From an uncultured Clostridia bacterium (GTDB lineage Bacteria > Bacillota_A > Clostridia > Oscillospirales > Oscillospiraceae): a stretch of DNA of 20,939 nucleotides. Positions 1-6,888 of this stretch are shown here, piece after piece. Position 1 is the first letter of the stretch, and every line of letters begins with the position of its first letter. The position numbers were made by a program, and so were the translations under genes. The DNA is taken from positions 1 to 20,939 of the forward strand of contig CAMZJG010000002.1 of the NCBI GenBank assembly GCA_947307505.1. Direction: 5' to 3'. The notes beneath the pieces were generated by a model that was not told the DNA's origin, made no database searches, and saw only the letters and a program-made list of their open reading frames with translations.

Positions 1-726
1 CTGGCGGCCATGTTCCCCAACTGCTTCGGGGCGGAGCCCCCGGCGGGGGACTGGGAGGAAAAGGTCCGGCTGGAGCGGGCCCTGGGGCGCACGGAGCTCC
101 TCCGGGCCATGAGCTACGTATCCTCCGGTCCCCAACAGTCCGCCGCCTGGGCGGACGCCCTGGAGGGGCGGCTGGCGCACATCGAAGGGCTTATCCGCAC
201 GGACGTGGACGCGGCCTATCAGGGAGACCCCGCGGCGAAGAGCCGGGAGGAGGTCATCCTGGCCTATCCCGCCTTTGTGGCCATCAGCACCTACCGCTTT
301 GCCCATGAGCTGTATCTGCTGGGGGTGCCCATCGTTCCCCGGGCCATGACGGAGCAGGCCCACAGCGCCACGGGCATCGATATCCACCCCGGCGCCTCCA
401 TCGGCCCCTATTTCTTCATCGACCACGGCACCGGCGTAGTCATCGGAGAGACCACCACCATCGGGGAGCATGTGAAGCTCTATCAGCATGTCACCCTGGG
501 GGCCAAGAGCTTCGCCGTGGCGGAGGACGGCACCCTGGTGAAGGGGGGCAAGCGCCACCCGGATATCGGCAGCAACGTGGTCATCTACGCCGGGGCCACC
601 ATCCTGGGCGGCAACGTACGCATCGGGGACGGGGCCGTCATCGGCGGCAACACCTGGGTCACCTCCTCCGTGGAACCGGGGGAGACCGTCACCCTCTCCG
701 GACAGCGGAGAAAAAAGAAGGAATAG
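1..726 (+). CDS. cysE: Serine O-acetyltransferase (5' end outside window)
   Basis: Transfers acetyl from acetyl-CoA to L-serine, giving O-acetylserine for cysteine synthesis in the cytoplasm. The reading frame is open to base 1, where it reads [10 protein letters not shown]. That resembles the internal LFPGYFG-like stretch of long clostridial/Bacteroides-type enzymes, so the true start is probably upstream and the visible Met at 10 is internal. The C-terminal half is a left-handed beta helix of hexapeptide repeats. The family signature is present as [11 protein letters not shown], then [11 protein letters not shown], then HVTLGAKS, which carry the Asp and His expected at the active site. The insert between AKSF and KGGKRHP is typical of the long-form (EpsC-like) subgroup. 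The protein ends in a basic RRKKKE tail. Family assignment is firm; the symbol is by family only. Confidence 0.9.
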   Translation: MAAMFPNCFGAEPPAGDWEEKVRLERALGRTELLRAMSYVSSGPQQSAAWADALEGRLAHIEGLIRTDVDAAYQGDPAAKSREEVILAYPAFVAISTYRFAHELYLLGVPIVPRAMTEQAHSATGIDIHPGASIGPYFFIDHGTGVVIGETTTIGEHVKLYQHVTLGAKSFAVAEDGTLVKGGKRHPDIGSNVVIYAGATILGGNVRIGDGAVIGGNTWVTSSVEPGETVTLSGQRRKKKE

Positions 727-733
727 GCCGAAC

Positions 734-782
734 AGACTGCGCCGGTCGGGTCCAAATGGATCAGGCCGGCGTCTTTCTCTCC
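734..782 (+). terminator. Probable terminator after serine acetyltransferase
   Basis: Imperfect stem: AGAC (734-737) and GCCGG (741-745) pair with CCGGC (766-770) and GTCT (771-774), with a small inner TCC/GGA hairpin, followed by the pyrimidine-rich run TTTCTCTCCC. The bulged stem makes it moderate rather than strong. Confidence 0.5.
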
Positions 783-789
783 CTTGGGC

Positions 790-818
790 TTCCTTCCCGG
801 GGAAAAATGGTATATAAT
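790..818 (+). promoter_or_regulatory. Possible promoter for the SLOG gene
   Basis: A perfect TATAAT lies at 813-818, about 30 bases before the start codon. The hexamer 17 bp upstream (TTCCTT, 790-795) matches TTGACA poorly, so this rests mainly on the -10 box. Confidence 0.4.
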
Positions 819-847
819 ACGATATCTGAATGTAAGGAGGTGCCGGT

Positions 848-1360
848 TTGGCAGGCTTTTCGGAGATCCGGCGGATGACCGCCTGCTTCACCGGCCACCG
901 TGAGATGGGAGAGCCCCCTGGGGTGCTGGAGCGGCGGGTGGATGCGGCGATCAGGGACCTGTACGCCCGGGGCGTGCGGTACTTCTGCGCAGGAGGCGCC
1001 CGGGGTTTTGACGCCCTGGCTTCGGAGCGGGTGCTGACCCTGAAGGAGGAGCTGCCGGAGCTGTCCCTGATCCTGGTCCTGCCCTTTCCGGAGCAGTATC
1101 GGCAGGAGGGGAACTGGTCCCGGGAGGAGCTGGCCCAGTTCGACGCTCTGCTCCTGCGGGCGGACCGGGTGGTGACCCTGGAGTCGGGGTACAGCCCCGG
1201 AGCGTACCAGCGGCGCAACCGATACCTGGTGGACCGCTCCGCCTGCTGCGTCTGCTATCTCCAGCGGATGCGCAGCGGCACCGGGAACACCGTGCGCTAT
1301 GCCCGGAGCCGGGGGCTGGAGATCATCGACCTGGTCCCCTATGAATTCCGCCTCCCCTGA
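848..1360 (+). CDS. DUF1273/SLOG-fold protein (YpsA-like)
   Basis: A 170-residue cytoplasmic protein of the DUF1273/YpsA branch of the SLOG (Rossmann-like) superfamily. Hallmarks are TACFTGHRE near residues 11-19, the glycine-rich nucleotide-binding loop GGARGFDALASE around 49-60, and a late segment YQRRNRYLVDRS that matches the conserved 'R-N-x-x-V/L-D' region. SLOG proteins are thought to bind nucleotides or nucleotide-derived ligands; YpsA homologues affect cell division or stress in other Firmicutes. No substrate can be read from sequence. I chose the TTG start at 848 because AAGGAGG (834-840) sits seven bases upstream; the alternative ATG at 875, just before TACFTGHR, has no such site. 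It appears monocistronic. Confidence 0.8.
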   Translation: MAGFSEIRRMTACFTGHREMGEPPGVLERRVDAAIRDLYARGVRYFCAGGARGFDALASERVLTLKEELPELSLILVLPFPEQYRQEGNWSREELAQFDALLLRADRVVTLESGYSPGAYQRRNRYLVDRSACCVCYLQRMRSGTGNTVRYARSRGLEIIDLVPYEFRLP

Positions 1361-1363
1361 GGC

Positions 1364-1563
1364 GGCAATGTGGTCAACTGAAAGCAGGAACTATCAAGTC
1401 TCCGTCATTGCGAGACCGCAAAGCGGTCGCGGCAATCCGTTTTTCGTCCCTTTTGCGGCATGAACGGGAGCAGGACGGGAATACGGATCGCCACAGCCAG
1501 TGTACGCACTGGCTTCGCGATGACAGGAAAGGGAGGCTTGGCGCTTAAGTGGACGACATTGCC
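1364..1563. repeat. MITE/REP-like composite palindromic intergenic repeat
   Basis: An imperfect inverted repeat of about 200 bp fills most of the gap between the SLOG and alcohol dehydrogenase genes. The outer arms are 1364-1385 (starting GGCAATGT) and 1541-1563 (ending ACATTGCC). Inside are two ~40-bp units in opposite orientation, 1403-1439 and 1484-1524. Each unit folds alone: ATTGC/GCAAT enclosing GACCGC/GCGGTC on the left, and ATCGC/GCGAT enclosing AGCCAGTG/CACTGGCT on the right. It has no coding capacity that looks real and no second copy in this window. Units with TCATTGCGA...GGCAATCCG ends resemble dispersed palindromic repeats I recall from other bacterial genomes; that likeness is from memory only. 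Confidence 0.7.
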
Positions 1564-1621
1564 CTGAGGCGGGACCCGGGAAAAGAACACAGAACTCTAT
1601 GAATATACGGAGGATACGACC

Positions 1622-2719
1622 ATGAGGATCAAAGCGGCGACAGCCGTGGAAAAAGGCAAGCTGGAGTTCCGGGAGCTGGAACTGGGCGAGCCTCAGCTGG
1701 GGGAAGTGCTGGTAAAGGTAGTGGCCTGCGGCGTCTGCCATACGGACGCCTCCACCCTGGAGCTGGTGGTCCCCTCTCCCCTGCCCATGGTGCTGGGGCA
1801 TGAGGGCGTGGGCATCGTGGAGAAGGCAGGACCGGGGGTGCAGACTCTGCAGCCCGGGGATCACGTGATCCTGTCCTTCCCCTCCTGCGGCAACTGCCCC
1901 AGCTGCCGCAGCGGCAAGCCCTACGCCTGCGATACCAGCAGCGAACTCTTCTTCAACGGCATTTATCAGAGCGGCGGCACCCGCATCAAGGACGACGAAG
2001 GCCGGGACGTTGGCTCCCTCTTCGGCCAGGGCGCTTTTGCGGACCACTGCATCGTATCGGAGCGCAGCGCCGTGAAGGTGGACCCGGAGGTGGACTTGCG
2101 GCCTCTGTGCTCCCTGGCCTGCGGCGCCCAGACCGGCGCGGGGGCGGTGCTGAACCTCATGAAGCCCACGCCCGGGGACAGCATTGCGGTCTTCGGCTGC
2201 GGCGCTGTGGGCATGAGCGCCATCATGGCTGCCAAGCTGGCGGGCTGCGGGACCATCATCGGCGTGGACGCGGTGCCCTCCCGGCTGGACATGGCCCTGG
2301 AATGCGGCGCCACCCATGTGATCAACGGGAAAGAGGTTCCGGATATCGCGGCGGAGATCCTGCGCCTCACCGACGGCAGGGGAACGAACTTCGCCCTGGA
2401 ATCCTCCGGGGCGGCGGTGCTGGTGCCGCCCATGCTCAACGGCCTGGCCAAGGAGGGCCTGGCGGTGATCGTGAGCTTCGCTGGGGATGTGGAGCTGAAC
2501 ATGTCCATGGTCTTCGTGGGCTCCTGCCGCACCCTGGCGGGCACCGTGGAGGGGGCTGCCGAGCCCCAGACCTTCATCCCCAAGCTGGTGCGGTTCTATA
2601 AGGAAGGCCTCTTCCCCGTGGATAAGCTGGCAACCTACTACCCCTTCGACCAGGTCCATCAGGCCTTCGCGGACTCCGCCAGCGGCAAGAGCATCAAGCC
2701 GATCCTGCTGTTCGAATAA
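1622..2719 (+). CDS. Zinc-dependent alcohol dehydrogenase (MDR family, XylB-like)
   Basis: A 365-residue medium-chain dehydrogenase/reductase expected to oxidise an alcohol, or reduce an aldehyde, with a nicotinamide cofactor in the cytoplasm. The catalytic zinc ligands are visible: Cys39 in CGVCHTD, His60-Glu61 in GHEG, and Cys167 in ACGAQTG. The structural zinc lobe has Cys89, 92, 95 and 103. The Rossmann motif GCGAVG is at 192-197, followed by GVDAVPSR, whose Asp favours NAD over NADP. Architecture resembles benzyl/aryl-alcohol dehydrogenases, but the substrate cannot be assigned. GGAGGA (1609-1614) precedes the ATG by seven bases. The gene follows the palindromic repeat and ends at a strong bidirectional terminator, so it is probably transcribed alone. 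I see no convincing promoter between repeat and start. Confidence 0.9.
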   Translation: MRIKAATAVEKGKLEFRELELGEPQLGEVLVKVVACGVCHTDASTLELVVPSPLPMVLGHEGVGIVEKAGPGVQTLQPGDHVILSFPSCGNCPSCRSGKPYACDTSSELFFNGIYQSGGTRIKDDEGRDVGSLFGQGAFADHCIVSERSAVKVDPEVDLRPLCSLACGAQTGAGAVLNLMKPTPGDSIAVFGCGAVGMSAIMAAKLAGCGTIIGVDAVPSRLDMALECGATHVINGKEVPDIAAEILRLTDGRGTNFALESSGAAVLVPPMLNGLAKEGLAVIVSFAGDVELNMSMVFVGSCRTLAGTVEGAAEPQTFIPKLVRFYKEGLFPVDKLATYYPFDQVHQAFADSASGKSIKPILLFE

Positions 2720-2733
2720 ACCGGAAAATGATT

Positions 2734-2770
2734 AGGGGAGGAGCCCGATCGGGCTCCTCCCCTTGTGTTT
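2734..2770. terminator. Bidirectional terminator between convergent genes
   Basis: A 15-bp perfect palindromic stem, arms 2734-2748 and 2749-2763 (AGGGGAGGAGCCCGA and its complement). On the plus strand it is followed by TGTGTTTTTC; on the minus strand by AATCATTTTCC. It serves the alcohol dehydrogenase and the convergent flavin reductase-rubredoxin gene. Confidence 0.85.
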
Positions 2771-2781
2771 TTCATCTGATC

Positions 2782-3432
2782 TCAGCTCTGCAGCACGAAG
2801 TCGGACTTGGGGTGCTTGCAAAGGGGGCAGACCCAGTCCTCCGGCAGGCTCTCGAAGGGGACGCCCTCCTTGGCTTCGTCGTAGGTGTAGCCGCAGATGG
2901 TGCAGACCCAGACCTTCCCGGCGGAAGGGGCGGCGGGCTTCCTGGCAGTCTGCTTGATGTGGGCATGGTAATAGGCATAGGTGGCGCTGGGTACGTCGGA
3001 AAGTTTCTTCGCGGCGATCACCTCCGCCGTAAAGAGGGTGTGGGTGCTGAGCTCCGTGACGCTGAGCACCCTGGCGGAGAGATAGGCGTTGGCGTACTTC
3101 GTCAGGTAGTACAGGCCGTTGGCGCTCCGGGCAACGTCCTCCCGGTCCGCGAATTTCTCACAGTCCCGTCCGCTGCGGAAGCCGAAATCCTGGAACAGGG
3201 AGAAGGGCGCTTCCTCTGACAGGATGGATACGTTGAACACCCGGGACTTCAGGATCAGGTCCCGGGTATAGTTATCCCGGTTCACCGCCACGGTGATCAC
3301 CCGGGGATTGGAGGTGACCTGGCACACGGTGTTCACGATGCAGGCATTGTCCTTGCCTCCCGCCCAGGTGCTGAGGACGAAGAGGCCGTAGCTGATCTGG
3401 TTCAGGGCGGCGTTCTCGATGATGGGTCCCAT
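2782..3432 (-). CDS. Flavin reductase-rubredoxin fusion (high-molecular-weight rubredoxin)
   Basis: A 216-residue redox protein. Residues ~1-160 are an FMN-binding flavin-reductase-like domain (start [20 protein letters not shown], then [18 protein letters not shown]). An Ala/Pro/Lys linker leads to a rubredoxin domain at ~174-216, with iron ligands Cys177, 180, 202 and 205 (CTICGY and CPLC) and a shortened loop. The same layout is known in Hrb of acetogens and clostridia, where it passes electrons from NAD(P)H to flavodiiron proteins in O2 or NO reduction. No flavodiiron gene is in the window, so the partner is unknown. I chose ATG at 3432 because GAAAGGA lies a proper distance upstream; the ATG at 3441 overlaps that site. 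It has its own consensus promoter. Confidence 0.9.
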   Translation of the reverse strand: MGPIIENAALNQISYGLFVLSTWAGGKDNACIVNTVCQVTSNPRVITVAVNRDNYTRDLILKSRVFNVSILSEEAPFSLFQDFGFRSGRDCEKFADREDVARSANGLYYLTKYANAYLSARVLSVTELSTHTLFTAEVIAAKKLSDVPSATYAYYHAHIKQTARKPAAPSAGKVWVCTICGYTYDEAKEGVPFESLPEDWVCPLCKHPKSDFVLQS

Positions 3433-3466
3433 ATCGTTCATCCTTTCTCGATGGATTGTTTTTCTC

Positions 3467-3495
3467 AGTATACCCAAGGCGACCGCCCCTGTCAA
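3467..3495 (-). promoter_or_regulatory. Promoter of the flavin reductase-rubredoxin gene
   Basis: On the minus strand, TTGACA (complement of 3490-3495), a 17-bp spacer, and TATACT (complement of 3467-3472). A near-consensus sigma-70/sigma-A promoter about 35 bp from the start codon. Confidence 0.85.
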
Positions 3496-3501
3496 CGCGA
3501 A

Positions 3502-3511
3502 GCGGGCCCGC
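3502..3511. promoter_or_regulatory. Palindrome between divergent promoters
   Basis: A perfect 10-bp palindrome, GCGGGCCCGC, lies between the back-to-back -35 boxes of the minus-strand redox gene and the plus-strand lipoprotein gene. It could be a small operator, but short GC palindromes arise easily in such DNA. Confidence 0.25.
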
Positions 3512-3518
3512 CTCCCTC

Positions 3519-3547
3519 TTGACTCCGCCGCTCCGGCGGGGTATCAT
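3519..3547 (+). promoter_or_regulatory. Promoter of the lipoprotein gene
   Basis: TTGACT (3519-3524), a 17-bp spacer, and TATCAT (3542-3547). The spacer holds the inverted repeat CCGCCG-CTC-CGGCGG (3525-3539), which could be an operator placed between the two boxes. Transcription would give a ~115-base leader before the coding start. Confidence 0.65.
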
Positions 3548-3592
3548 GCAGCATGACCCTTTGGGAAAGCTTCTGGTGAAGAGAAACGGTGT

Positions 3593-3627
3593 ACAGGCCG
3601 GAACGGATGACGATGCCGGCCTGTTTT
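3593..3627 (+). promoter_or_regulatory. Leader hairpin, possible attenuator
   Basis: In the lipoprotein leader, ACAGGCCGG (3593-3601) pairs perfectly with CCGGCCTGT (3616-3624) over a 14-base loop, and the 3' arm runs into TTTT (3624-3627). This resembles a weak intrinsic terminator. No alternative antiterminator fold is obvious. Confidence 0.4.
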
Positions 3628-3669
3628 GCCGTACGATGCCAGATCGGAAATTGGATGGAGGATGGAAAA

Positions 3670-4311
3670 TTGCGCAGGAATCTTGTCTTCCGGATCACCT
3701 TGGCCTGGATCATTCTGTTGGCGCTGACGGCCTGTCACCCGATCGCAGACAGGCGAACCGCTGCGGAAGCTCCGGAAACAGCGGCCGGATCCGTTCAGGA
3801 GGCTGAAAATGCACAAGCTGCAAGTCGGCCTGAAGATCTCATCAAGGCTTTGGTGCAGGCATCAGACGAACAGGACTGGGATACCTACATAGAATGCTGG
3901 GTAACGGATGCGCAAGAGGACTTCAAAGGGTTTATTTCCAATCCCGCAAACCGCGAGGAGCATCGCGGGATTTTCAATATTCTGAGCGCAAGCTTATATG
4001 AAATAAAAGAGATGGACATTTCAGAAGTTGAGGACTTTATCTCCGTCCATCTATATCAGGAAGAATACGGCGAAGCGCACATTTTTTACTGCGGGATCGA
4101 TTACTCCGTTTTCGAGGAGACAAAATACTTCTTCAATGGTGTGAATTATTACCTTATCGCCGTGGTTGCGGAGGATGGAAACGATAGAATCGCGGAAATG
4201 TCCGATGCCCCCGTTGAGGTGTTCAGGCCAAAAGGCATAGGCTTTAACAGCGATCCGGAGGGGATTGCGCTGGAAAAATTCTACGAGCGCTATCCGGAAA
4301 TGCGTCCTTAG
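3670..4311 (+). CDS. Putative lipoprotein of unknown function
   Basis: A predicted exported lipoprotein of 213 residues that I cannot assign to a named family. The frame opens earlier (GTG 3589, ATG 3655), but TTG at 3670 has GGAGG (3657-3661) eight bases upstream and gives an ideal lipoprotein signal: MRRN, a hydrophobic core, and lipobox LTAC with Cys22 as the lipidation site. A polar Ala/Glu-rich linker follows. The mature domain starts with helical text (DLIKALVQASDEQDWDTYIECW) and continues as mixed beta strands rich in Tyr and Phe. Such a layout suits an NTF2-like or DUF4829-like fold, but that is a guess. Codon use is visibly AT-richer than in all neighbours, suggesting recent acquisition. 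I see no clear terminator after it. Confidence 0.75.
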   Translation: MRRNLVFRITLAWIILLALTACHPIADRRTAAEAPETAAGSVQEAENAQAASRPEDLIKALVQASDEQDWDTYIECWVTDAQEDFKGFISNPANREEHRGIFNILSASLYEIKEMDISEVEDFISVHLYQEEYGEAHIFYCGIDYSVFEETKYFFNGVNYYLIAVVAEDGNDRIAEMSDAPVEVFRPKGIGFNSDPEGIALEKFYERYPEMRP

Positions 4312-4386
4312 TGGATTCGCTGTGTTTGTACTTTTCTGCGTATCCCTGGTTTTTTCCCTGAGACTTGAGAAAAAGGAGGTGGGCCT

Positions 4387-5094
4387 ATGCCTGCGGTATT
4401 CGTGAACGTGGGGACCGTGCTGGCGGGAAGCCTCATCGGCATCCTGCTCCGCAGCAAGCTGCGGCAGAAGCTCCTGGACGCCCTGATCGTGGGGCTGGCC
4501 CTGTGCACCGCCCTCATCGGGATCCAGAGCGCCCTGGGGACCAAGGACGTCCTCTGCATCATCGTCTGCCTCACCCTGGGCACTCTCATCGGAGAACTCA
4601 TCAATATCGACAAGGGCATCACCGCCGGGGGGGACTGGCTGAAAAAGAGCCTGCTCCGGGGAAAGAGCGAGAGCCGCTTCACCGAAGGCTTCGTCTCCGC
4701 CTGCATCCTCTTCTGCGTGGGGAGCATGACCATCATGGGCTCCCTGGAGGCAGGCCTCCACGGGGATTACCGGATCATCCTGGCGAAAAGCGCCCTGGAT
4801 TTTGTCTCCTCCATGGCCTTCGGAGCCGCTATGGGCATCGGCGTCACCTTCTCCGCCCTCTTCGTCCTGGTGTTCCAGGGGGCGCTGACCCTGCTGGCTT
4901 CTCTGGTGGGCCCTTACCTCAGCGCCGAGGTGGTGGCGGAGATGTCCGCCGTGGGCGGCGTCATCCTCATGGGCATGGCGGTGAACATGCTGGGTCTGCG
5001 GAAGGAATCCATCAAAGTTGCGAACATGCTTCCGGGCATCTTCCTCCCCCTGGCCTACCTGCCCCTGGCGGAGTGGATCAAGGGGCTGTTCTGA
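4387..5094 (+). CDS. DUF554 family integral membrane protein
   Basis: A 235-residue polytopic membrane protein of the DUF554 (YdfK-like) family, function unknown; some annotations call it a possible transporter. Typical text is the N-terminal VFVNVGTVLAGSLIGILL, then LTLGTLIGELINID followed by a charged loop, FVSACILFCVGSMTIMGSLEAG, and VGGVILMGMAVNMLGL near the end. I count roughly six to seven hydrophobic spans. AAGGAGGT (4373-4380) precedes the ATG by six bases, so the start is secure. It lies 75 bp after the lipoprotein gene with no clear promoter or terminator between them, so the two may share a transcript, though their base composition differs sharply. A strong terminator separates it from the cobalamin operon. 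Confidence 0.88.
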   Translation: MPAVFVNVGTVLAGSLIGILLRSKLRQKLLDALIVGLALCTALIGIQSALGTKDVLCIIVCLTLGTLIGELINIDKGITAGGDWLKKSLLRGKSESRFTEGFVSACILFCVGSMTIMGSLEAGLHGDYRIILAKSALDFVSSMAFGAAMGIGVTFSALFVLVFQGALTLLASLVGPYLSAEVVAEMSAVGGVILMGMAVNMLGLRKESIKVANMLPGIFLPLAYLPLAEWIKGLF

Positions 5095-5123
5095 GAGGAT
5101 CGTACCCGGGGTCCGGGATATGG

Positions 5124-5154
5124 GGGCGCTGCCTTTGCAGCGCCCTTCTTTTTC
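5124..5154 (+). terminator. Strong intrinsic terminator
   Basis: GGGCGCTGC (5124-5132), loop CTTT, GCAGCGCCC (5137-5145), then TTCTTTTTC. A 9-bp perfect GC-rich stem with a U-rich tail closes the DUF554 transcript. Confidence 0.92.
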
Positions 5155-5192
5155 GCAAACCGGCATCTCCTTCCGACGGCGATTCCGCGGCA

Positions 5193-5221
5193 TTGACAAA
5201 ATTGGGACGCAGGGATATAAT
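5193..5221 (+). promoter_or_regulatory. Consensus promoter of the cobalamin operon
   Basis: TTGACA (5193-5198), 17-bp spacer, TATAAT (5216-5221): a perfect match to the sigma-A consensus. Transcription should begin near 5228, just before the riboswitch aptamer. Such a strong promoter fits control by a downstream OFF switch. Confidence 0.92.
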
Positions 5222-5231
5222 TGTAAAGAAT

Positions 5232-5412
5232 CTGTATAAGGCTGAGTGCCGCGCCTTACGGGGCGCGGAGAATAGGGAATCCGGTGCGAATCCGGAGCGG
5301 TACCGCCACTGTATGCGCGGAGGCCGCGCACAGGGCGTGAGCCCGGCCATTGGGGAGACCCGAGAAGGCGTGCGCGGACCGGGGATGCGCAAGTCAGGAG
5401 ACCTGCTCAGCT
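5232..5412 (+). ncRNA. Cobalamin (adenosylcobalamin) riboswitch aptamer
   Basis: Diagnostic text is present: GGGAATCCGGTGCGAATCC from 5275, the continuing CGCCACTGT, and the B12 box AAGTCAGGAGACCTGCTC (5391-5408). The closing helix P1 is visible as GCTGAG (5241-5246) with CTCAGC (5406-5411). Other stems are 5249-5255 with 5262-5268 and TGCGCGG/CCGCGCA (5314-5320/5324-5330). The family binds adenosylcobalamin or a related cobalamin, and the position directly ahead of cbiA is the usual one. The coupled terminator downstream implies ligand-induced premature termination. Confidence 0.95.
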
Positions 5413-5460
5413 GGGTTTCGTTCGGGCTCTCGTGCATTAGGGCCTTCGGACAGGATTGGA

Positions 5461-5512
5461 CTGCGGATAAACGGCCGCAGCGGTCAGGATGACCGCTGCG
5501 GCTTTTCTTGTT
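5461..5512 (+). terminator. Riboswitch expression platform: antiterminator and terminator
   Basis: The terminator stem is GCCGCAGCGGTC (5474-5485) with GACCGCTGCGGC (5491-5502), 12 perfect pairs with loop AGGAT, followed by TTTTCTTGTTT. A competing hairpin, CTGCGG (5461-5466) with CCGCAG (5475-5480), uses the same 5' arm and would act as antiterminator. It ends 18 bp before the cbiA start, so ligand binding should stop the whole operon. Confidence 0.85.
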
Positions 5513-5529
5513 TCCGGGAGGGAACGCCC

Positions 5530-6888
5530 ATGAAAACATCGGTTCCCCGGCTCGCCCTGGCGGGCACCAACAGCGGCTGCGGGAAGACCACCGTCACCTG
5601 CGCCGTTCTCCAGGCTCTGGCGGACCGGGGGCTCCGGGTCGGAGCCTTCAAATGCGGGCCGGACTATATCGACCCCATGTTCCACAGCCGGATCATCGGC
5701 GCCGGGACTTCCAACCTGGACCCCTTCTTTTTCGACGGCGGCACCCTGAATTCCCTCCTGGCGGAAAACGGAGCGGACCGGGACGTGAACGTGATCGAAG
5801 GAGTCATGGGCTATTACGACGGCCTGGGCATGGACGCGCCGGAGGCCAGCACCCACAATGTCGCCGCCCTCACCGCCACCCCCGTGGTGCTGGTGCTGGG
5901 GGCGAGAGGAGCCTCCCTCTCCCTGCTGGCGGTCCTCCAGGGCTTTCTGGATTTCTGTCCGGAGGCGCCCATCCGGGGCGTGATCCTGAACCAGTGCACC
6001 GCCATGACCTATCCCAGCCTCCGGGACGCCATCCTGCGCCGCTTCGGGGACCGGGTGAAGCCCCTGGGCTATCTGCCTCCCATGCCGGACGTGAGTCTGG
6101 AAAGCCGCCACCTGGGCCTGGTGACGGCGGCGGAGGTAAAGGACCTGAAGGAAAAGCTGCATCTTTTGTCCCTCCAGGCGGAAAAGAGCCTGGATCTGGA
6201 CGGGCTCCTGGCCCTGGCCCGCTCCGCGGATCCGGTGGAATCCGCTCCTCCGGCGCTTCCCCGGCTGGAACCGGTGCGCATTGCCGTGGCCCGGGACAAC
6301 GCCTTCTGCTTCTATTATGCGGACAGTCTGCGGGTGCTGGAGGACCTGGGCGCCCAGCTGGTGTCCTTCTCCCCTTTATCCGATCCGGCTCTGCCGGAGG
6401 ATATCCAGGGGCTTTACCTGGGGGGAGGCTACCCGGAGCTGTATACGGACCAGCTCAGCCGGAACCGCAGCATGCTGGCCTCGGTGAAGGCCGCCCTGGA
6501 AGGGGGTCTTCCCTGCATCGCCGAATGCGGCGGCTTCATGTACCTGACGGAGCAGATCGCCGGCTCCCCCATGGTGGGGTTCCTCCCCGGGGGCAGCCGG
6601 GATACGGGGAAGCTGGTGCGCTTCGGCTACATCACCCTGCAGGCGAAGGAGGACAATCTCCTTTGCCGGGCGGGAGAGGAGATCCGGGGCCATGAGTTCC
6701 ACCACTGGGACTCCGACCATACCGGGGACGGCTTCCGGGCCGTGAAACCCTCCGGCCGAAGCTGGGACGCGGTCTTCTCCGGCCCCCGGCTCTACGCCGG
6801 ATACCCCCACTTCCACTTCCGCGCAAATCCGGCCTTTGCCGTGAATTTCTATACCTGCTGTCTGGAGGTCAAACATGAGCATGCCTGA
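5530..6888 (+). CDS. cbiA: Cobyrinate a,c-diamide synthase
   Basis: A 452-residue enzyme that amidates the a and c side chains of cobyrinate, using glutamine and ATP. The N-terminal synthetase domain starts with the P-loop GTNSGCGKTT (12-21), then KCGPDYIDPMFH and NVIEGVMGYYDG. The C-terminal class I glutaminase domain has YLGGGYPELY, the nucleophile Cys333 in AECGGFMYL, and HFHF near the end. Length and motif order are normal for the family. The frame stays open upstream into the riboswitch, but ATG 5530 has GGGAGGG (5516-5522) seven bases before it and yields the expected N-terminus. It is the first gene of the cobalamin operon and overlaps cbiC by 14 bp. Confidence 0.97.
   Translation: MKTSVPRLALAGTNSGCGKTTVTCAVLQALADRGLRVGAFKCGPDYIDPMFHSRIIGAGTSNLDPFFFDGGTLNSLLAENGADRDVNVIEGVMGYYDGLGMDAPEASTHNVAALTATPVVLVLGARGASLSLLAVLQGFLDFCPEAPIRGVILNQCTAMTYPSLRDAILRRFGDRVKPLGYLPPMPDVSLESRHLGLVTAAEVKDLKEKLHLLSLQAEKSLDLDGLLALARSADPVESAPPALPRLEPVRIAVARDNAFCFYYADSLRVLEDLGAQLVSFSPLSDPALPEDIQGLYLGGGYPELYTDQLSRNRSMLASVKAALEGGLPCIAECGGFMYLTEQIAGSPMVGFLPGGSRDTGKLVRFGYITLQAKEDNLLCRAGEEIRGHEFHHWDSDHTGDGFRAVKPSGRSWDAVFSGPRLYAGYPHFHFRANPAFAVNFYTCCLEVKHEHA

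Noticed and set aside
1394..2659. Long minus-strand open frame (421 codons) antisense to the alcohol dehydrogenase
   Set aside because: His/Gln/Gly-rich text with no family resemblance; it is a by-product of GC-rich third positions in the real plus-strand gene.
5350..5529. N-terminal extension of the cbiA open frame
   Set aside because: It lies inside the riboswitch and its terminator, and family members start at the position of ATG 5530, which has a good ribosome binding site.
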